A stretch of DNA of 10,288 nt, taken from contig DATESG010000073.1 of assembly GCA_035270925.1 (NCBI GenBank), positions 1-10,288 on the forward strand, read 5' to 3'. The notes under the pieces are model-generated. The model ran no database searches and had not been told where the DNA came from. It saw nothing but the letters and a program-made list of their open reading frames with translations. Below are positions 6,385 to 10,288 of this stretch, in pieces. Each line of letters starts with the position of its first letter. Within the stretch, counting starts at the first letter, position 1. The position numbers and the translations under genes were made by a program. This DNA is from DATESG01 sp035270925. GTDB taxonomy: Bacteria; Bacillota_I; Bacilli_A; RFN20; CAG-826.

Positions 6385-8372
6385 CCGACTTAAATCGTAT
6401 CCAAGAAATAAGAAAAATTTTAGAAAAATATAATTATGAATATTATGTCTTAGATAATCCTTCTGTTAGCGATGCTGAATATGACCGCCTTATGGCGGAG
6501 TTGATAATTTTAGAGGATGCTCATCCCGAAGCCGCAGATGACCTTTCGCCATCGAAGCGAGTGGGGGGACGAGTTTTAGAAAGTTTTACGCAAATTGAAC
6601 ATAAACGGCAAATGTTATCACTTTCTAATGCCTTCAACGAAGATGATTTAGAGGATTTTGACCGTAAAGTAAAAGAAATTTTAAAGGTCGAAGAAGTCGA
6701 GTATGTTGCCGAGCTCAAAATTGATGGATTAGCCATGTCTCTTGACTTTATTGACGGGAAACTCAATTATGCCGCGACTCGAGGTGACGGAATAGTTGGT
6801 GAAGACGTGACTAATAATGTCATCACGATTAAGTCGATTCCGATCCGGGTCAATATCAAAGAAAACTTTGAGGTTCGTGGTGAAGTTTACATGCCTAAAA
6901 AATCCTTTGCTAAACTTAATCAAATAAAGGCTGAAAACGGGGAACAATTGTTTGCTAACACGCGGAACGCTGCCGCAGGTTCAATTAGAAATTTGGATAG
7001 TAAAATAGCAGCAAGCCGCGGACTCGATGCCTTTTGGTACTATTTTGTTAATGCGGGTGATTTTGGGCTTAAGAGTCATTATCAATCCCTAATGATGCTA
7101 AAAGACAATGGCTTTAGAATTAATCCCTGTGTGCGCAAGTGTCGCGGGATTAAGGAAGTAATTGAATATATTGAAGAATATAAGATAAAGCGTCCAAATC
7201 TAAACTACGATATCGATGGTATCGTGATTAAGGTCGATAATATGGACCTCTATAATAAAATAGGCCAAACTGCGAAAACACCTAAATGGGCGGTGGCATA
7301 TAAGTTTCCGCCTGAGTTAGCGATTACAAAATTAGAAAACATCATTTTTACTGTTGGTCGGACTGGAAAGATCACACCAAATGCGGTTCTCTCCCCTGTC
7401 CGTGTTGCCGGTTCACTCGTGCAAAGAGCAACGCTACATAATCAAGATTTCATTAACGAAAGAGGGCTAATGATTGGTGATTATGTCACGCTTAGAAAAG
7501 CTGGGGATGTTATTCCTGAAGTTGTTTCCGCGCTCAAAGAACGTCGTGATGGGAGCGAACAAGCATTTGTGATGATTGATCAATGTCCAGTTTGTCAAAC
7601 CACACTTATTTTTAAGAATCCAACACATTTTTGTCCAAACCTAAGTTGTAAAGCTCGGAGCGTTGAAAAGTTAATTCACTTCTCTAGTCGCGACGCGATG
7701 GACATTGAAGGACTAGGTGACAAGGTTGCAGAATTACTCTTCAATGAAAAAATTGTGGAGACAATTCCTGATATTTATAAACTAGAGCGTTTTACTCAAG
7801 AACTAATGGAAGTTGAAGGCTTTTCCCACAAATCAATTGCCAATCTCCTCACCGCAATTGAAAATTCCAAGAACAAGTCGTTTGAAAAAATATTGTTTGG
7901 CCTGGGAATTAAAGAAGTTGGTGTTAAAACGGCAAAGATTTTGGCAAAAAAATATGAGACAATAGATAAGCTAATACTAGCAAAACAAGAAGAATTAGGT
8001 TCGATAAGAGATATAGGACCGGTTGCTAGTGGCGCCATCGTGGAGTACTTCAGCAATACTGACAATTTAGCGATGATTAAAGATCTGCAAGAACTCGGGG
8101 TTAACTTCACTTATCTTGGCGCAAGAATCAGTGCTCTTGAAACCATATTCAAAGATAAAACAGTTGTTTTGACCGGTTCATTATCCCTCTATACACGCGA
8201 AGAAGCGACGACCATTCTTGAAAATCTTGGCGCTAAAGTTAGTGGAAGTGTGAGCAAGAAAACGGATTTCGTCGTTTATGGCAGTGAAGCCGGATCTAAA
8301 TTGACCAAAGCCGAAAATTTAGGTGTCAAGACCATGAGCGAAGAAGAATTCAGCAAAAATATTCAACTGTAA
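6381..8372 (+). CDS. ligA: NAD+-dependent DNA ligase LigA
   Basis: LigA seals nicks during Okazaki-fragment joining and repair, using NAD+ as AMP donor. At 663 aa it is full length. Domains in order are Ia (about 1-65, with YYVLDNPSVSDAEYDRLM), adenylation domain with the nucleophilic lysine in ELKIDG (K113), and the downstream ligase motifs EVRGEVYM (164-171), NTRNAAAGSIR (193-203) and DIDGIVIKV (277-285). The OB fold follows (VGRTGKITPNAVLSPV, 325-340), then a four-Cys zinc finger (C402, C405, C418, C423), helix-hairpin-helix repeats (about 430-575) and a C-terminal BRCT domain (about 588-663, KTVVLTGSL). No key residue is missing. GGAGG at 6369-6373, 7 nt before the ATG and inside the end of pcrA, supports the start. 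The 4-nt overlap with pcrA implies coupled expression. Confidence 0.98.
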   Translation: MTDLNRIQEIRKILEKYNYEYYVLDNPSVSDAEYDRLMAELIILEDAHPEAADDLSPSKRVGGRVLESFTQIEHKRQMLSLSNAFNEDDLEDFDRKVKEILKVEEVEYVAELKIDGLAMSLDFIDGKLNYAATRGDGIVGEDVTNNVITIKSIPIRVNIKENFEVRGEVYMPKKSFAKLNQIKAENGEQLFANTRNAAAGSIRNLDSKIAASRGLDAFWYYFVNAGDFGLKSHYQSLMMLKDNGFRINPCVRKCRGIKEVIEYIEEYKIKRPNLNYDIDGIVIKVDNMDLYNKIGQTAKTPKWAVAYKFPPELAITKLENIIFTVGRTGKITPNAVLSPVRVAGSLVQRATLHNQDFINERGLMIGDYVTLRKAGDVIPEVVSALKERRDGSEQAFVMIDQCPVCQTTLIFKNPTHFCPNLSCKARSVEKLIHFSSRDAMDIEGLGDKVAELLFNEKIVETIPDIYKLERFTQELMEVEGFSHKSIANLLTAIENSKNKSFEKILFGLGIKEVGVKTAKILAKKYETIDKLILAKQEELGSIRDIGPVASGAIVEYFSNTDNLAMIKDLQELGVNFTYLGARISALETIFKDKTVVLTGSLSLYTREEATTILENLGAKVSGSVSKKTDFVVYGSEAGSKLTKAENLGVKTMSEEEFSKNIQL

Positions 8373-8406
8373 AACATAGAAATCTAAGTAAGATGGAGAA
8401 AACTAT

Positions 8407-8703
8407 ATGATAAAAATGAACAAAGACAAACTAAAAGAATTGGCTAATGATTTACTTTTTGATATGGCCGATCAGGAATACGACACACTATTAAAGGAAT
8501 TCGATGAATTAATTGCCCTAATGGATTTGTTGGGTGAAATTCCTAATGTTGATCGTGGTGAACCAATGATATTTCCCTTTGCCGTAACAAATACATATCT
8601 TCGTGAAGATGAGGCGGGAACACCGCTAACTAAAGAGGAATTTTTAAGTAATACCCCAGACAGTTTCGCCGGTCAAGTACGCCTTCCAAAGGTGGTAAAT
8701 TAA
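8407..8703 (+). CDS. gatC: Asp/Glu-tRNA(Asn/Gln) amidotransferase subunit C
   Basis: GatC is the small subunit that wraps around and stabilises the GatA-GatB interface in the GatCAB amidotransferase. The 98-aa protein has the usual size and layout: an N-terminal helical hairpin (KLKELANDLLFDMADQEYD, then LIALMDLLGEIPNVD) and an extended C-terminal part with LREDE (65-69) and a terminal VRLPKVV. The middle segment GEPMIFPFAVTN replaces the more common EPTSHV-type stretch, so it is a diverged copy. GGAG (8395-8398), 8 nt upstream, favours the ATG at 8407 over the one at 8416. A 34-bp gap with no terminator follows ligA. The gatA start is 1 nt after its stop. Position before gatA and gatB makes the assignment firm. 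Confidence 0.93.
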   Translation: MIKMNKDKLKELANDLLFDMADQEYDTLLKEFDELIALMDLLGEIPNVDRGEPMIFPFAVTNTYLREDEAGTPLTKEEFLSNTPDSFAGQVRLPKVVN

Positions 8704-8704
8704 A

Positions 8705-10162
8705 ATGGATTACACAACCTTAACAATTAAAGAATTACACGCACTATATGTAGAAGGAAAAGTCACACCCTTAGAAGTTGTTAAACAGGCAATTGAAAAG
8801 GCCAAAAAAGACAAGACCAATTCGCTTGAAGCCGTGACATTTGAACAAGCTTTAGAGATGGCGACCTTGTTAAGCGCCACAGCTGTTGAAGTTGATAATC
8901 CTCTCTGGGGAATTCCTTATTTTATTAAAGATAATATCTCCACCAAGGGTGTTGAAACCGTCGCAAGTAGTAACATCTTAAAAGGATATATTCCGCACTT
9001 TGATGCCGAAGTAGTGGCTAGGCTTAAAACTAAGAAGGCGATATCGCTTGGAAAAACCACTTTAGATGAATTAGCAATGGGTGGTTCAGGAATGAGCGGA
9101 CACCTTGGTCGTACTTATAACCCTTTTGACCCTAAAAAGGAAAGAATGATTGGTGGCTCTAGTGCAGGAAGCGCTAGTGTCGTGGCGAGTGGCTTTGTGC
9201 CTTTTGCTTTAGGAAGCGATACCGGAGACTCAGTAAGAAAACCGGCGAGTTATGCTGGTCTTGTTGGCTTTAAACCAACGTGGGGGCGTATTTCTCGCTA
9301 TGGTCTATTTCCGTTTGCTCCTAGCTTAGATGCCGTTGGTTACTTCACAAGAAGCGTTGCTGACGCGGCTATATTACTAGATGTTCTTGCCGGAAGAGAT
9401 GATAAGGATTTAACCTCCTCGTTTGAGAAGGTTGAAGATTATACGAAATATACAACCTCCGTTAAGGGCATAAAAATTGCACTTATTAAAGGTATTAGTG
9501 ATAATATTTCTAATCCTACTTTAAAAGAGCACTATGAACAAACGTTGGTTGAACTCGCAAAACGAGGGGCAATTATTGAATACGTTGAAATTGAAAAATC
9601 ACTACTAAATGCACTATTTTCAACTTACTTTGTCATTAGTTGCGCGGAGTCAACTTCAAACAATGCAAACCTAGATGGTGTAAAATTTGGCGCTCGTAAA
9701 GAGGGCAAGACGTATATAGATGTAATTAAAAACACGAGAACTGCAGGGTTCAGCGCCTTAATTAAACGGCGGTTTATTCTTGGGAGTTATTCCTTAAAAC
9801 AAGAAAACCAAGAGCTGTTATTTAGAAGAGCACAAAAAGCCCGGCGCTTAATTGTCGAGGCTGTTAATAAAGTTTTGACAACCCACGACTTTATTTATAG
9901 CCCGGCTGCTCCAGGTGTTGCGCCTCTATTTGATAAAAAGAGTGACAATTTAAATATCGCTCACCTTATCGAGGATAATCATCTCGTTATTGGTAACTTC
10001 GCGGGACTGCCCTCAATTACAATTCCAGTTTGTCTAGATAATGGCCTACCAATTGGGGTCAACCTCACCGGTCGCGCTTTTTCAGAAAAAGCATTATTTG
10101 GTGTCGCGGCCGCAATTGAAGACATTACCGGTCTTAAAAATCTACAAGTAGAGGATAAATAG
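8705..10162 (+). CDS. gatA: Asp/Glu-tRNA(Asn/Gln) amidotransferase subunit A (glutaminase)
   Basis: GatA hydrolyses glutamine and passes ammonia to GatB, which amidates Glu-tRNA(Gln) and/or Asp-tRNA(Asn). The 485-aa protein has the amidase-signature fold. The Ser-cisSer-Lys triad is visible: K75 in FIKDN, cis-Ser in GGSSAGSAS (S152/S153 region) and the probable nucleophile S176 in SDTGDSVRKPA. Other family blocks are GKTTLDELAMGG (116-127), GFKPTWGRISRYGLFPFAPSLD (188-209) and GNFAGLPSITIPV (430-442). The usual bacterial TGGSIRQPA reads TGDSVRKPA here, an Asp replacing the Gly before the nucleophile; from memory similar forms occur in mycoplasma GatA, so it may be lineage-typical rather than inactivating. 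GGTGG (8690-8694), 10 nt upstream inside gatC, is the likely ribosome binding site. The gap from gatC is 1 nt and to gatB 2 nt. Confidence 0.96.
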   Translation: MDYTTLTIKELHALYVEGKVTPLEVVKQAIEKAKKDKTNSLEAVTFEQALEMATLLSATAVEVDNPLWGIPYFIKDNISTKGVETVASSNILKGYIPHFDAEVVARLKTKKAISLGKTTLDELAMGGSGMSGHLGRTYNPFDPKKERMIGGSSAGSASVVASGFVPFALGSDTGDSVRKPASYAGLVGFKPTWGRISRYGLFPFAPSLDAVGYFTRSVADAAILLDVLAGRDDKDLTSSFEKVEDYTKYTTSVKGIKIALIKGISDNISNPTLKEHYEQTLVELAKRGAIIEYVEIEKSLLNALFSTYFVISCAESTSNNANLDGVKFGARKEGKTYIDVIKNTRTAGFSALIKRRFILGSYSLKQENQELLFRRAQKARRLIVEAVNKVLTTHDFIYSPAAPGVAPLFDKKSDNLNIAHLIEDNHLVIGNFAGLPSITIPVCLDNGLPIGVNLTGRAFSEKALFGVAAAIEDITGLKNLQVEDK

Positions 10163-10164
10163 TT

Positions 10165-10288
10165 ATGGAATATGAAGCGGTTATAGGTTTAGAAATCCAC
10201 GTTGAAACCAAGACAAAATCAAAAATGTTTTCCGATGCTCCAGTTGACTATAATGCAGCTCCAAATGCGCTAGTATCACCAATTGATC
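10165..10288 (+). CDS. gatB: Asp/Glu-tRNA(Asn/Gln) amidotransferase subunit B (5' part only)
   Basis: GatB is the kinase/transamidase subunit that activates the misacylated aminoacyl-tRNA with ATP and amidates it with ammonia from GatA. Only the first 41 codons are in the window. They begin MEYEAVIGLEIHVE and continue with TKSKMFSDAP, matching the highly conserved N-terminus of GatB (YEAVIGLEIHVQL...TKSKMFC-type). AGAGGA at 10150-10155, 9 nt before the ATG, is the ribosome binding site. The gene starts 2 nt after the gatA stop, completing the gatC-gatA-gatB order. The frame is open to the window edge. Confidence 0.97.
   Translation, partial: MEYEAVIGLEIHVETKTKSKMFSDAPVDYNAAPNALVSPID

Noticed and set aside
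7796..8110. Minus-strand open frame of 104 codons inside ligA
   Set aside because: It is Ser/Leu-rich antisense to the LigA helix-hairpin-helix region, which is well conserved on the plus strand. It is a typical shadow frame.

Overview
The window reads as a chromosomal segment from a low-G+C Gram-positive relative, most likely a Mollicutes-related member of the Bacilli (Acholeplasma/RF39/Erysipelotrichia-like). The reasons are the AT-rich sequence, the order pcrA-ligA-gatC-gatA-gatB that is common in Firmicutes, a GatA whose amidase core looks closer to mycoplasma GatA than to Bacillus GatA (by eye), and very tight gene packing. The standard bacterial code fits: pcrA ends at a TGA overlapping the ligA start, and all tryptophans in the called genes are TGG, unlike Mycoplasma/Spiroplasma. 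The exact taxon cannot be fixed from this sequence alone.

Layout. Bases 1-37 may hold the last codons of an upstream gene. A promoter with a short palindrome then drives asnS (82-1452), followed 2 bp later by a 53-codon single-pass membrane protein gene (1455-1616). This unit ends in a strong intrinsic terminator (1640-1680) that lies inside the coding region of the converging gene. From 3655 back to 1617, on the minus strand, three overlapping genes encode membrane proteins of unknown function: about 9-10 TM, then 2 TM with an acidic tail, then 3 TM. A 62-bp divergent intergenic region separates them from a plus-strand gene for a membrane-anchored or exported thioredoxin-fold protein (3718-4119). 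A 57-bp spacer with an extended -10 promoter and nested inverted repeats then leads into the housekeeping operon pcrA (4177-6384), ligA (6381-8372), gatC (8407-8703), gatA (8705-10162) and the start of gatB (10165 to the window end).

How the genes work together. PcrA and LigA are DNA replication/repair enzymes (3'-5' helicase and NAD+-dependent ligase) and are translationally coupled. GatCAB is the tRNA-dependent amidotransferase. Because the same window encodes AsnRS, the likely main job of GatCAB is converting Glu-tRNA(Gln) to Gln-tRNA(Gln), with Asn-tRNA(Asn) made directly; this is an inference that depends on GlnRS being absent elsewhere. The membrane trio and the thioredoxin-like gene are the least understood part, and their divergent starts both lack a visible Shine-Dalgarno sequence.

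I found no mobile elements, CRISPR arrays, tRNA/rRNA genes or obvious horizontally acquired island. The window is mostly ordinary housekeeping DNA plus a poorly characterised membrane-protein cluster.
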